Positions 28,419-36,633 of a DNA stretch of 64,000 nt are shown here, piece after piece. The translations under genes were made by a program, and so were the position numbers. This DNA is from Saccharothrix ecbatanensis (lineage in GTDB: Bacteria > Actinomycetota > Actinomycetes > Mycobacteriales > Pseudonocardiaceae): assembly GCF_014205015.1 (NCBI RefSeq), contig NZ_JACHMO010000001.1, forward strand, positions 9,548,001 through 9,612,000, in the 5' to 3' direction. The notes beneath the pieces were generated by a model, which was not told the origin of the DNA, ran no database searches, and saw nothing but the letters and a program-made list of their open reading frames with translations. Position 1 is the first letter of the stretch; the number at the start of each line of letters is the position of its first letter.

Positions 28419-28885
28419 GGGTTCTTCCCGCGCGCTAACAGCTCTGCGGTGACCCGCTCGGCGATCTCCCGCGCGACCTCGGCATCGACGCCGCTTCCCT
28501 CGAGCCGCACGACCACGACCGTCGTCGCGTCCTCCGCTGCCTGCGCCACCTCCTCCGACGTCGCCACACCCCCGCGGAGCCTGCGCCACACACGGACCAA
28601 CCGGGCGCGGGCGGAATCCACCGCAGCCTCGGCGACCTTCTCCAGCACCACGCCTGCGACGGCCCCCGCGGCGGCCAGCACGTAGGGCGTCATCAACGCC
28701 AGGTCCACGCCCATGCCGACCGGCGCGCGCAACGACGTGACCAGCCGCTCCGGAGCCTCGGCGTACTCGGCGAGCACCGAGTCGAACAGCTCGGCCTCCC
28801 GCGGGTAGTGCGCCAGAACGACCGATCGGGCGAGGTCGACCACAAGGTCGTCCACCACGTCGATTTCCCTACGATGGTCCGACAC
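28415..28885 (-). CDS. small partner of the M48 peptidase
   Basis: A 156-residue protein. GTG 28885 has AAGGGG five bases upstream; the open frame to 29047 lacks a start signal. The N-terminal 65 residues are charged and helical (EIDVVDDLVVDLARSVVLAH). A hydrophobic helix follows (LMTPYVLAAAGAVAGVVLEK), then an A/R-rich helix and VRLEGSGVDAEVAREIAERV. No family recognised. GTGA coupling to the peptidase gene makes a functional pair likely, perhaps as activator, inhibitor or sensor. Confidence 0.72.
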   Translation of the reverse strand: MSDHRREIDVVDDLVVDLARSVVLAHYPREAELFDSVLAEYAEAPERLVTSLRAPVGMGVDLALMTPYVLAAAGAVAGVVLEKVAEAAVDSARARLVRVWRRLRGGVATSEEVAQAAEDATTVVVVRLEGSGVDAEVAREIAERVTAELLARGKNP

Positions 28886-29700
28886 CGATTCCCCTTCGTG
28901 GGCAAGGCTTTGACGAAACGCCGGACAATCTACAAGGAAGATCGGCGCCGTGTGGTCAAGTTGATCCTTCAGGTCGTATTCACGGTGGTGGGCGTACCCC
29001 ACAAACGCACCCGGCTTGCATCCAGGACCCTCGTGCTCAGCGCGCACCGAACCCCTGGCGGCCTGCTTGCGACGGGAGCCGACCCGACGTCCACCACCAC
29101 CACCACGATCGTTGTGTTCGTCGCGGTCGGCTACGTCGGCGCGGTGAGAATAGGGATTCGGTGGCCTGGTGCACCGCAGCAGAGCCGGGCTTGGCGTCGC
29201 GCTGCATCGACCGCCGGGACCTGTGGCTGGTCTTGGCCCTGGTCACATTCGTCGACGTGTTCGCTCCGAACGTGTCGCCGGGGCTTTGCCACAACTGGCG
29301 GTGCTGGGTCCGTCGGCGTACTTGCCCGGCAGGATACGGGCACGGTCGCGGCCCCGCCGTGCCCGCCTGACCGTTGACAGTGGTAGCGAGAGCGCCAGCC
29401 AGGCACCGCTGCCCGCCGCCGAGAACGAGGTTCCGCTCCCGACGGCGTGGTCCTGCGCGGGGACGCTGCCACCCAGGACGCCATCGCCACCCGCGCCCGG
29501 AAGTCCGAGAACCCCCCGACCGGCCTGACCTCTGGCACAGCGGGAACTGAGCGTCACCTGTCGATCGTGACCCGAACATCGTCCCCGGCCGCACACGTCC
29601 AGTCTCGGTGGGCGTTCAACCCAACCGACACGACGATGCAGAGCCGGGTCTTGACGGCACGAACCGCCAGGTACTCTTCCGTCGTACTTGATCAGGGGCT
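28886..29700. other. gene-poor stretch
   Basis: No supportable gene. Open frames here on both strands lack start signals and recognisable sequence. The stretch presumably includes the promoter of the 28885 operon (just before 28930). Confidence 0.5.
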
Positions 29701-29708
29701 CATCTTGT

Positions 29709-29757
29709 GGTCATCCGCACGCGGAAATGGTCAAGTGCGTGCGGAAACTACAGGGCA
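29709..29757 (+). repeat. 49-bp direct repeat, left copy
   Basis: This copy begins GGTCATCCGC and ends AAACTACAGGGCA; it matches 33852-33900 at 40 of 49 positions without gaps. A TGATCA lies 20 bp upstream of both copies. The two copies bracket the NACHT-WD40 cassette, suggesting recombination ends (attL/attR-like) or an ancient target duplication. Confidence 0.7.
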
Positions 29758-30094
29758 TGTAGGGCCCGTGCGAACATGAGCAATCTTGGCGGCGTGAAGT
29801 GGTGTTTCCACGTGACGTGACCGTTCGGTGAGCAGTTGATGTCCGCAGTAGTCGATCACTTGTTGCAGGTGCGTGCAGCCGCTCGGCGGCATGAGAGTTG
29901 TGCCTGTGGCGAGACAACCCTCACGCAATATGGGGGTGTTGTCTTGAACCATGCCAGATCTTCGTCTGTATTGGATCACTCGGTTGCTTCCAATCGAGGG
30001 GTCAACTCAAGCTCGTTCAGACTCACGTCCACGAACATTGCCAGTACTAGCGCGCAGAGTGCTACAGCTCAGCAGGTCGATGGCCTCTGAGCGA

Positions 30095-33000
30095 CTACTG
30101 ACCGATATTGAAATGAAACTGCGTAACTTCGCCGTTCTTCGTGCCAGCGAGAACGGTCGTGCCGTCAATTGAAACGCTCGTGACAGGTCCGTGCAGGACA
30201 AGGGTTCCGATCACCCGTAGCTCGACCAGGTCGTGAACTGTCACTGTGCCGTCCGCAGAACCTGTCGCTAGGTAGCGGCCGTCCCTGGTGATCGCGACAC
30301 CTTCTCCGTCGCAGGCGATCGGGTAAGCCGAACGCTCGTCTTCTGGCCAGAGCTGTTCGGTGATGCCGCCGGACTTTACGCTCCACATCTCGATCGCTGC
30401 CCACTGCTCGACGTAGAGGCCGCCGATCTGAGCCACCGTGAGTACATGCTCTCCGTTGGGGGTAAACCTCACTGCCTGCACCAGGCATCCGTCTCGTGAG
30501 AGCTCACGAACCAGGCTTCCGGAGTCCGCGTCCCAGACTCTGACGATTCCATCGGGCGAGCCGGTGACCACGAGTCGGCCATCTGCTGAGATGTCGATCG
30601 CACTGACCGCGGAGGCACGGTCGACATAAAGCCGCACCGGACGCTTAAGCGGACAGTCGAGGCTGACTCCCACGGCAGGTAGTTCTGGGTCACTTGCCCC
30701 AGGCCTTGTCGACCACTCTGGGTCGACAGGGTGGCCGTCGATCATCATCTTGCGCACCATGAACTGACCTTGCAGGTCGAACACCTGGATATCGCCCTTG
30801 TGGGTCTGCACACCCAGGACGCAACGACTGCCGTCCGGGCTGATCGCAAGAGAATCTGTTCGAGGCATCGCGCTCAGAGTCTGGTTCAGCCGGCCTGTGG
30901 TCGTGTCCCAGATCTTGAGGTCGCCGTCATCGCCGATAGAAGCGCCGAGGGTTCCGCTGAGGCAAGTGGCTGTGACCTGGCCGCGGTGGCCTCCGTTAGT
31001 AAGGTGCTTCGCCGCTCTGGCCGTCGGCGCGAATACTCGTGGTGCCTTGGAGTACGACCCGGTGATCACTTTGCTGCCGTCTGGTGTGATGGCGAGGGAG
31101 TGCACATCCGCTTCGTCGTGCACGCTGAGGACCTCACGGCGGTTCAGGTCCCAAAGAGCAATGAATTGGCGTTGACGTCCGTGGGAGAGAACGGCGACGT
31201 ACCGGCCGTCCGGAGTTACTGCTGACACAGCAGCTTTCCCGAACTTGTCACCGTGAACGTAGTCGACGTACTCCGGTAGGGCCGACTGCTCGTCGGCCCG
31301 GTCGAGAAAGTCGACCTCGGCGAGCGTCGGCGCGCCTCGCGCTCCGCTGGTGACGTCCCAGCAGGCAGGTTCTTCTCCGTATGTACGCGCGAGTACCTTC
31401 CGTCCGTCCTCGCTGAAGCACACAGACCCGTTCCCGCCGTACGAGAACCGGTGAACGACGGCTCCGGTCGCTACCTCGTACACCACCGTCTTCTGGTCGT
31501 ACGAGCCCACGACGACCATGGTTCCGTCGGGCGATGCGTTCAGCGAGTATGCCCCTCGACCGTTCTCGGCGAGAGTGCGGGTGAGCAACCAGGTACTGAT
31601 CCCCGGAGCGCTCCAGTCGACAGTGATGGAAAATCGCTCGTCATCTTCAGACGTGGCGAGCACGTCGATGTGCCCGATGAAGGCGCAGTCGTACCGGAGC
31701 TGTTGCAAAGCGAAGCCCTGATCAGCCTCGCGGTCCCATCGGCGCAGGGTGTGAGCTTGCCGACCGAGCGTCTCGTGAATGATCTCGACGGTATCGCTGC
31801 GGCCCATGGCTTGAAGGAGGGAGGATACCTCTGACAGCAGCGAGTCCACGCCGGTGGTAGCCAAGCGGGAGTGAAGATACCGAGGATCGGTGATGATCTC
31901 CTCGGTCAGCCTGTGCACTTCGGTCTTCTCGTCGTCGCGGGAGAATCGATGCCAGTCGATCAGGTAGCCAATCAGGTGCACCGCCGCGTGCTGGTCGGCG
32001 GTGTTGCCGCGCAGTGCGGTGATGATCTGTTGGGTGGCTTGCGCCGGAAAGATGTTGTGCTCCGCCGACGAACGAAGATACTCGCGCAACGCAAGGTGGT
32101 ACGTAGTAAACGGGCCGTTGGGAAGCTCTCCCGTCAGATAGGGCGCGCAGGCTTCCAGCGCGTCGCAGACCGTCGAAAGCGGCAGTCCGGATATCAAAGC
32201 CAGCTGGTGTGGAGTGAATCCCTCGCCCCGGCTCTGTGTCAGCAGCCCGAGCACAGGACGGATCGAATCCCGCCACCGGTTGCCGTCGGCGCAAACCCTG
32301 CGGCCAAGAAACGCGTGATACAGCTCGGTCAGTCCGCGCGGCAGAGTGTCCACATCGACGTCCGACCCGGCGAGAAACTCGTCGGTTACCAGCGCCGCGT
32401 AGAGGAAATTGCCGTCGGCTGCCTTTCCAATTCGCCCCGCGACAGAGCCGAAGTCCGCGACGCCTGCGTGCCGCAGCCTGCGTTCGACGAAGTCGAGCAC
32501 ATCGTCGGTATCCGCAGGCTGGTCCTGCTGGAGCATGAGCCGTTGTCCGTGGGCAAACCGGCGAGCTGTCGAACCACCGCGGGTCGTGAGCATCAGACGG
32601 AGCCCTGGGATCGGATCGCGCTCGATAGTCGACAGTAACCAAGCCAGCGTGTGGCTGGTGCCGCCGTCCTGCTCGTCGGTCTCATCCACCCCGTCTACCA
32701 AAACCGTGGCTCGGGCACCGAGTTCGGTCAACGGCCTTCGGATGAACTCGTCGAGCAGCGTGCGCGGATCGTGCTCCGGCAGCACCAGCCTCCCGATGCC
32801 GATCACCTTGGAATCCCTCACGTCCCCGGCGATCTGCTGGTTCACGGTGATGGTGGCTCCCGTGTTCAACCGCACCAAGACCTCCGCGAATCCAGGCACG
32901 GTGGAGCAAAGCTGGCTCGCGATTCCTCCGAGCACCGCTCTGACATTCAACGACTGGAACCGCCCGGCCTGGCAGAAGTGCCACGCGTGCAACCAGCCAT

Positions 33001-33208
33001 GACCCAAACCCTGGCGCGACGACGTCCGGCCCATGGCGATTTGGACCAGATGTGTTGCGAGCATGGACTTTCCGGCCCCCGGCTCCGCGACGACGACGAG
33101 CAACGACTCCAAGCTGTCGTGCCAGGCGGCGACGAGGTCGAGTGCCCAGTCGCGTGCGACGAACGAGTCGGACCGCTCGGCCAGTTCCGCGGGAATGTGG
33201 TGATCCAT
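30095..33208 (-). CDS. STAND/NACHT-type NTPase with C-terminal WD40 repeats
   Basis: A 1037-residue protein of the kind used as a phage or stress sensor. Residues 1-40 are a short leader (no obvious effector domain). The NTPase has Walker A AEPGAGKS (41-48) and Walker B ATVLVDGVDETDE (167-179), then a sensor Arg region LRLMLTTRGGSTARR and a winged-helix/superstructure-forming region to about 520. From about 545 there are at least seven WD40-like blades (SLNASPDGTMVVVGSY, AVTPDGRYVAVLSH, LAITPDGSKVITGS, AISPDGSRCVLG, DISADGRLVVTGSPDGIVRVWD, AITRDGRYLATGSADGTVTV). The gene lies eight bases after a 2-TM gene, which may supply the membrane effector. Confidence 0.87.
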   Translation of the reverse strand: MDHHIPAELAERSDSFVARDWALDLVAAWHDSLESLLVVVAEPGAGKSMLATHLVQIAMGRTSSRQGLGHGWLHAWHFCQAGRFQSLNVRAVLGGIASQLCSTVPGFAEVLVRLNTGATITVNQQIAGDVRDSKVIGIGRLVLPEHDPRTLLDEFIRRPLTELGARATVLVDGVDETDEQDGGTSHTLAWLLSTIERDPIPGLRLMLTTRGGSTARRFAHGQRLMLQQDQPADTDDVLDFVERRLRHAGVADFGSVAGRIGKAADGNFLYAALVTDEFLAGSDVDVDTLPRGLTELYHAFLGRRVCADGNRWRDSIRPVLGLLTQSRGEGFTPHQLALISGLPLSTVCDALEACAPYLTGELPNGPFTTYHLALREYLRSSAEHNIFPAQATQQIITALRGNTADQHAAVHLIGYLIDWHRFSRDDEKTEVHRLTEEIITDPRYLHSRLATTGVDSLLSEVSSLLQAMGRSDTVEIIHETLGRQAHTLRRWDREADQGFALQQLRYDCAFIGHIDVLATSEDDERFSITVDWSAPGISTWLLTRTLAENGRGAYSLNASPDGTMVVVGSYDQKTVVYEVATGAVVHRFSYGGNGSVCFSEDGRKVLARTYGEEPACWDVTSGARGAPTLAEVDFLDRADEQSALPEYVDYVHGDKFGKAAVSAVTPDGRYVAVLSHGRQRQFIALWDLNRREVLSVHDEADVHSLAITPDGSKVITGSYSKAPRVFAPTARAAKHLTNGGHRGQVTATCLSGTLGASIGDDGDLKIWDTTTGRLNQTLSAMPRTDSLAISPDGSRCVLGVQTHKGDIQVFDLQGQFMVRKMMIDGHPVDPEWSTRPGASDPELPAVGVSLDCPLKRPVRLYVDRASAVSAIDISADGRLVVTGSPDGIVRVWDADSGSLVRELSRDGCLVQAVRFTPNGEHVLTVAQIGGLYVEQWAAIEMWSVKSGGITEQLWPEDERSAYPIACDGEGVAITRDGRYLATGSADGTVTVHDLVELRVIGTLVLHGPVTSVSIDGTTVLAGTKNGEVTQFHFNIGQ

Positions 33209-33216
33209 CGAAGTCT

Positions 33217-33582
33217 TCAGTCCCGCCTGCCGTCGATCCCGATGATCGTCGCCCGCTCCACGAAGCCAAGGTCCTGCCGGACCTCCACGTCACCGCTGGC
33301 CGGCGGCAGGTGGATGCCTGTCATGTCGCTGTCACAAACGGTTGTTGCCTGCTGGTCGGTGACCCATCGCCGTGCGGGCGCCACCTGGTTCTCGGCGTGT
33401 ACCCGACGCCATTCCATCAGCGCCTGGAACCCGACGAGCGTGGCGAGTCCGACCCCAGCCGGCCAGCCCCAGCCACTGGTCCACACGTTGACCACCACGG
33501 CGATCGTGGCTGCGAGAACGATGCTGACGATGGCGTTCAGTGCCCGCTGGCGAACTCGGATCTGGCTGGACAGTGTTATCAC
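33217..33582 (-). CDS. small membrane protein, partner of the NACHT-WD40 gene
   Basis: A 121-residue protein. The N-terminal half holds a hydrophobic hairpin: NAIVSIVLAATIAVVVNVWT and WPAGVGLATLVGFQALMEWR, i.e. two helices joined by a short turn. The cytoplasmic remainder is hydrophilic (VTDQQATTVCDSDMTGIHLP). No family recognised. It is transcribed just ahead of the NACHT-WD40 gene with an eight-base gap, and a two-helix protein is a plausible pore-forming effector controlled by a STAND ATPase; this is inference. No ribosome binding site is striking. Confidence 0.7.
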   Translation of the reverse strand: MITLSSQIRVRQRALNAIVSIVLAATIAVVVNVWTSGWGWPAGVGLATLVGFQALMEWRRVHAENQVAPARRWVTDQQATTVCDSDMTGIHLPPASGDVEVRQDLGFVERATIIGIDGRRD

Positions 33583-33851
33583 CTCTGGACAGTTGGTGGA
33601 TCGACGAAGTGTCGCAGCGGATGCACGACCGGTGGGTGGGTTCCGTTTCGTGTCGCCCGATCGGGTCAGTCTGCGGCGAGTCCTGTCTCTCCGGCCCCAG
33701 CGAGGAAGCGATCGTGCTCAAGCGGCCTGCACGCGAATTCCGTGAGTGTCGCCAACATCCGCTCATGGGATGTCCGTTCGGTTGACACTCGGTGTGAGAG
33801 AGACGGTGCTCAAAGAGCTGCTCGCAGCAGATGATCAAGCGATCACTTAGC

Positions 33852-33900
33852 GGTCATGTGTGCGTGGAATTGGTCAAATGCGGGCGGAACCTACAGGGCA
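33852..33900 (+). repeat. 49-bp direct repeat, right copy
   Basis: Starts GGTCATGTGTGC and ends AACCTACAGGGCA. Its last ten bases contain the stop codon (33891-33893, minus strand) and the last two codons of the SLT-NlpC gene, so the cassette at 29758-33851 sits precisely at the 3' end of that gene. See the left copy at 29709. Confidence 0.7.
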
Positions 33901-34880
33901 GTAGAAGCCGCAGGACGCGTCGCCCCGGCGTAGTCGTCGCCGTTGTACCGGTAGTTGTCGATCTGCACCGGTTGCCCGAAGGTCGGCGCGTTGATCATCA
34001 GTCCGCCGCCGATGTAGAGGCCGACGTGGTGAATGTTGCCGGCTGTGCCGTAGAAGACAAGGTCACCCGGCAACAACGGCTGCCCGGCCGGGACGCGCGG
34101 GCCCGCGTCGAACTGGGTCTGCGCGGTGCGGGGCAGGGTCACTCCGGCGGCGGCGTAGGCGGCCTTGGTCAGTCCGGAGCAGTCGAACCCGGAGTGTCCG
34201 CCGTCGGGTCCGTTGCCGCCCCACATGTAGGGCAGGCCGCGCATCCCACAGGCATAGTTGATCGCGGCGTGGGTGACGGCGTTGGGGGCTTGGATGGCGT
34301 TGCAGTCGCCGTTGCCGACGCTGGTGGCGCCTGCCTCGGCGTACTTGGCGGCCTGTTTGAGGACCATGTCGACGTACCAGTCGGCGTGGTTGTAGGCGAA
34401 GATCGCCGCCCGTAGGTCGCCTCGCCGGAGGCCCTCGTCGCAGAGCAGGAAGGCCGCGGCGTGGACGGCGTCGTGCGGGTTGTACCGCGAGGGCGGGCTG
34501 GCGCCGCCCGGCGGGATCCGGTGTTTGGCGATGACGCCGTTGAAGGTCGGCGCGAGGAACTGCATCGGCCCGCCTGCTCCGGCGTGGTTCTCGCCCTCTG
34601 TCACGCCGGGTGCCTTCAGCCGGCCGTGGTCGGTCTCGACTTTGCCGATCGCGGCGAGCACGGTCCAGTCCAGGCCGGGGCAGTGCGGGGTGGCGGTGAC
34701 GTAGAGCAGGCAGTAGTCGGGCGGGATGTCGGCGATGGACTTGGAGCAGTCGATGGTGGTGTTCGACGAGTTGCCGAACAGCGCGTCCACCACGGCACTG
34801 ACGCTCTGGCCGATCATGACGGGGATGAGCAAAAGCACTGCGGCGGCGCCGATCGCTAGTTTGGCGAGCACGGGGTTCAC
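33891..34880 (-). CDS. SLT / NlpC-P60 peptidoglycan hydrolase of the conjugation system
   Basis: A 329-residue VirB1-like bifunctional wall hydrolase that opens peptidoglycan for the transfer channel. GTG 34880 overlaps the preceding stop (GTGA); GTG 34883 is adjacent but too close to GGGGAGG. A membrane anchor (LAIGAAAVLLLIPVMIGQSV) is followed by a lytic-transglycosylase-like domain (VLAAIGKVETDHGR, with the glutamate; AGGPMQFLAPTFNG; AIFAYNHADWYVDMV) and an NlpC/P60 domain with catalytic FDCSGLTKAAYAAAGV and IHHVGLYIGGG plus GDLVFY. Its 3' end coincides with the 49-bp repeat. It is the last gene of the conjugation operon. Confidence 0.9.
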   Translation of the reverse strand: MNPVLAKLAIGAAAVLLLIPVMIGQSVSAVVDALFGNSSNTTIDCSKSIADIPPDYCLLYVTATPHCPGLDWTVLAAIGKVETDHGRLKAPGVTEGENHAGAGGPMQFLAPTFNGVIAKHRIPPGGASPPSRYNPHDAVHAAAFLLCDEGLRRGDLRAAIFAYNHADWYVDMVLKQAAKYAEAGATSVGNGDCNAIQAPNAVTHAAINYACGMRGLPYMWGGNGPDGGHSGFDCSGLTKAAYAAAGVTLPRTAQTQFDAGPRVPAGQPLLPGDLVFYGTAGNIHHVGLYIGGGLMINAPTFGQPVQIDNYRYNGDDYAGATRPAASTAL

Positions 34881-35938
34881 CACCTCCCCGATTGGCCCGA
34901 CCTGTGCGGCGGCGCCGCAGGCGGCATCGGCGAGGGCGGCGGTGCCATCGGATGCGGCGAGTCCGGGCCGGGCCCGGCGTCACCGCCGGTGGTGACCGGC
35001 GGCGGAACGTGCGGCCAGGCGTCGGGCAGCTCCGACAGCGCCCACCGTCGAGTCCCACCGGGCGGGGGGTCGAGGGGAAACCAGACCTCGTCGGCAGGGC
35101 TCGGGTGAGTCGCTCGGGGGTCGAGCAGTTCGGCCGCCGCGGTGGCGACCGGCACCGAGCGCCGGTCGTCCAGCTCGCGCCATGCTCGGGCCAACAGCCG
35201 GCGGGCGGTGGCTTCGCGTCGTGAGGTCGGAAGCCATACCAGCAATGGGGTCGTGATACCGGTGGCCTGCGCGAGCGCCGCATAGCCTGCCAGCTTCCCT
35301 GCCAGCTTGGCCAGGGCCTCGGTGCCGAAGTCGTACTCCAGGAACCACTCGACCTGTAGGTCACCGCACCGCCAGCGGCCGTAGCCGTCGGGCTTGATCA
35401 GGTCGCCGAAGTGGCGGGCGCAGCGGGTCTCCGACCACCACGTCGCCAGTTCGACCTGTTCACCGGGGCGGGGGTGGCGGGCGCGGTCGACCAGGGCGGT
35501 GAACCACTCGTTGACCCCGACCGTGTGGGCCAGCCGCAGGCTGTGGGCGACACCGAAGACCCGGTCGTGCCGGTAACCGAGGTCTTTGACGTCCATGCCG
35601 TCCTCGGCGGCGAGCACGGCCGCGCCGGCGGGCGCCAGGACGTAGTGCATGGGCGCGGTGCCGACGGTGACGAACGGTTGGAAGCGGTCGACGACACCCC
35701 AGAGGTAGAGCTCGCGCAGCCGCATCCGCCCGGACCGGAAGCTGGGGAAGGCCAGTGCGGTGATCTGGTGGGCGGTGAGCACCCGGTGCTCCCAGAGCAT
35801 CCGGGCGATCCACTTGTCGCGCGGTGTCAGCCGCCACGCCAGCACGGCCTGGTGCTCGGCGGTGTTGGCCGCGCGCGGGTTGGGACGGGTGGGCTTGTGA
35901 CCGCGAAGGGCACGCTGTCGGCTTGGATTGGTGATCAT
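34877..35938 (-). CDS. replication-relaxation family protein
   Basis: A 353-residue protein matching the actinobacterial 'replication-relaxation' family found on plasmids and integrative elements. CCGGAGG lies upstream of ATG 35938. A winged-helix N-terminal part is visible: TPRDKWIARMLWEHRVLTAH, QITALAFPSFRSGRMRLREL; then VEWFLEYDFGTEALAKLAGK in the nuclease-like core typical of this family. The last 60 residues are P/G-rich. The protein probably participates in DNA processing at transfer or replication; its biochemical activity is not established for the family. No separate relaxase is evident in the window. Confidence 0.82.
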   Translation of the reverse strand: MITNPSRQRALRGHKPTRPNPRAANTAEHQAVLAWRLTPRDKWIARMLWEHRVLTAHQITALAFPSFRSGRMRLRELYLWGVVDRFQPFVTVGTAPMHYVLAPAGAAVLAAEDGMDVKDLGYRHDRVFGVAHSLRLAHTVGVNEWFTALVDRARHPRPGEQVELATWWSETRCARHFGDLIKPDGYGRWRCGDLQVEWFLEYDFGTEALAKLAGKLAGYAALAQATGITTPLLVWLPTSRREATARRLLARAWRELDDRRSVPVATAAAELLDPRATHPSPADEVWFPLDPPPGGTRRWALSELPDAWPHVPPPVTTGGDAGPGPDSPHPMAPPPSPMPPAAPPHRSGQSGRW

Positions 35939-36100
35939 GAGCGCCTCCGGGGTGTTCGCCTGCGCTGTAAAATCTGCGGGCTATGAGGGGTCGGGATCGA
36001 AGTAGTCGCGTTGCAAAGCACGGCCGACGGCAAATCAGGCTCCATTCGCCGTCGCGGCAGTTGAACGTTTTCAAGTTGGCCGCGTTGATGGGACACCCTG

Positions 36101-36607
36101 TTGCTCGGCGTTTGCGTTGCCGTGCCGATTCTGGCCCGTGTGACGGAGGGGCGAAGTCTGTTCTTCTGCCTGAGTTTGACTGCCTTCTTCGCTCCGTTGG
36201 CGGTGGTGACGACGAGGCATACTCTTGCGGCGGCGTTCTTCAGGAGGAGTGCAGGGTATGGTGACCTGGCGTCGTCTGCCGTTAAGGTTTATTTCCCTCT
36301 TGTCTTCGGCGGCATCGGATTGATTTTGAGCCAGTGGCTCGTGCCTGGACAGTTCAAGGGTTCGGATCCGCTTCTTGTGCTGCTCATCGTCCTCGTGCTT
36401 GCAAAAGTCGAGAATGTGTATGAGGTTGTCCGTTCCTTCCGTCGACTGGTGGGGTCTCGGGCCGTGATTCGTTCGAGGATCAGTGATGTTCCGGTTAGGG
36501 TCGGGCGGCGTCGCCGCTCTGCTACCGCTGTTCGAAGGGAACGCGTCGCCGGCCACGGTGTGAAGCGAGGCGAACTCGCCTCCGCGCGGGCGCATGCAGA
36601 GGCGTGA
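36101..36607 (+). CDS. small multi-helix membrane protein, against the operon
   Basis: A 168-residue frame with three plausible membrane helices: SLFFCLSLTAFFAPLAVVTT, YFPLVFGGIGLILSQWLV and LLVLLIVLVLAKVENVYEVV, and a basic tail. TTG at 36101 follows an in-frame stop. It runs opposite to the flanking conjugation genes, and its base composition is visibly less GC-biased, suggesting a later insertion. No family is recognised. It is the only coding candidate in the 700-bp gap between the replication-relaxation and coupling-protein genes. Confidence 0.45.
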   Translation: MLGVCVAVPILARVTEGRSLFFCLSLTAFFAPLAVVTTRHTLAAAFFRRSAGYGDLASSAVKVYFPLVFGGIGLILSQWLVPGQFKGSDPLLVLLIVLVLAKVENVYEVVRSFRRLVGSRAVIRSRISDVPVRVGRRRRSATAVRRERVAGHGVKRGELASARAHAEA

Positions 36608-36633
36608 TGGCCGGCGAAAGATGCGGGCCGAAG

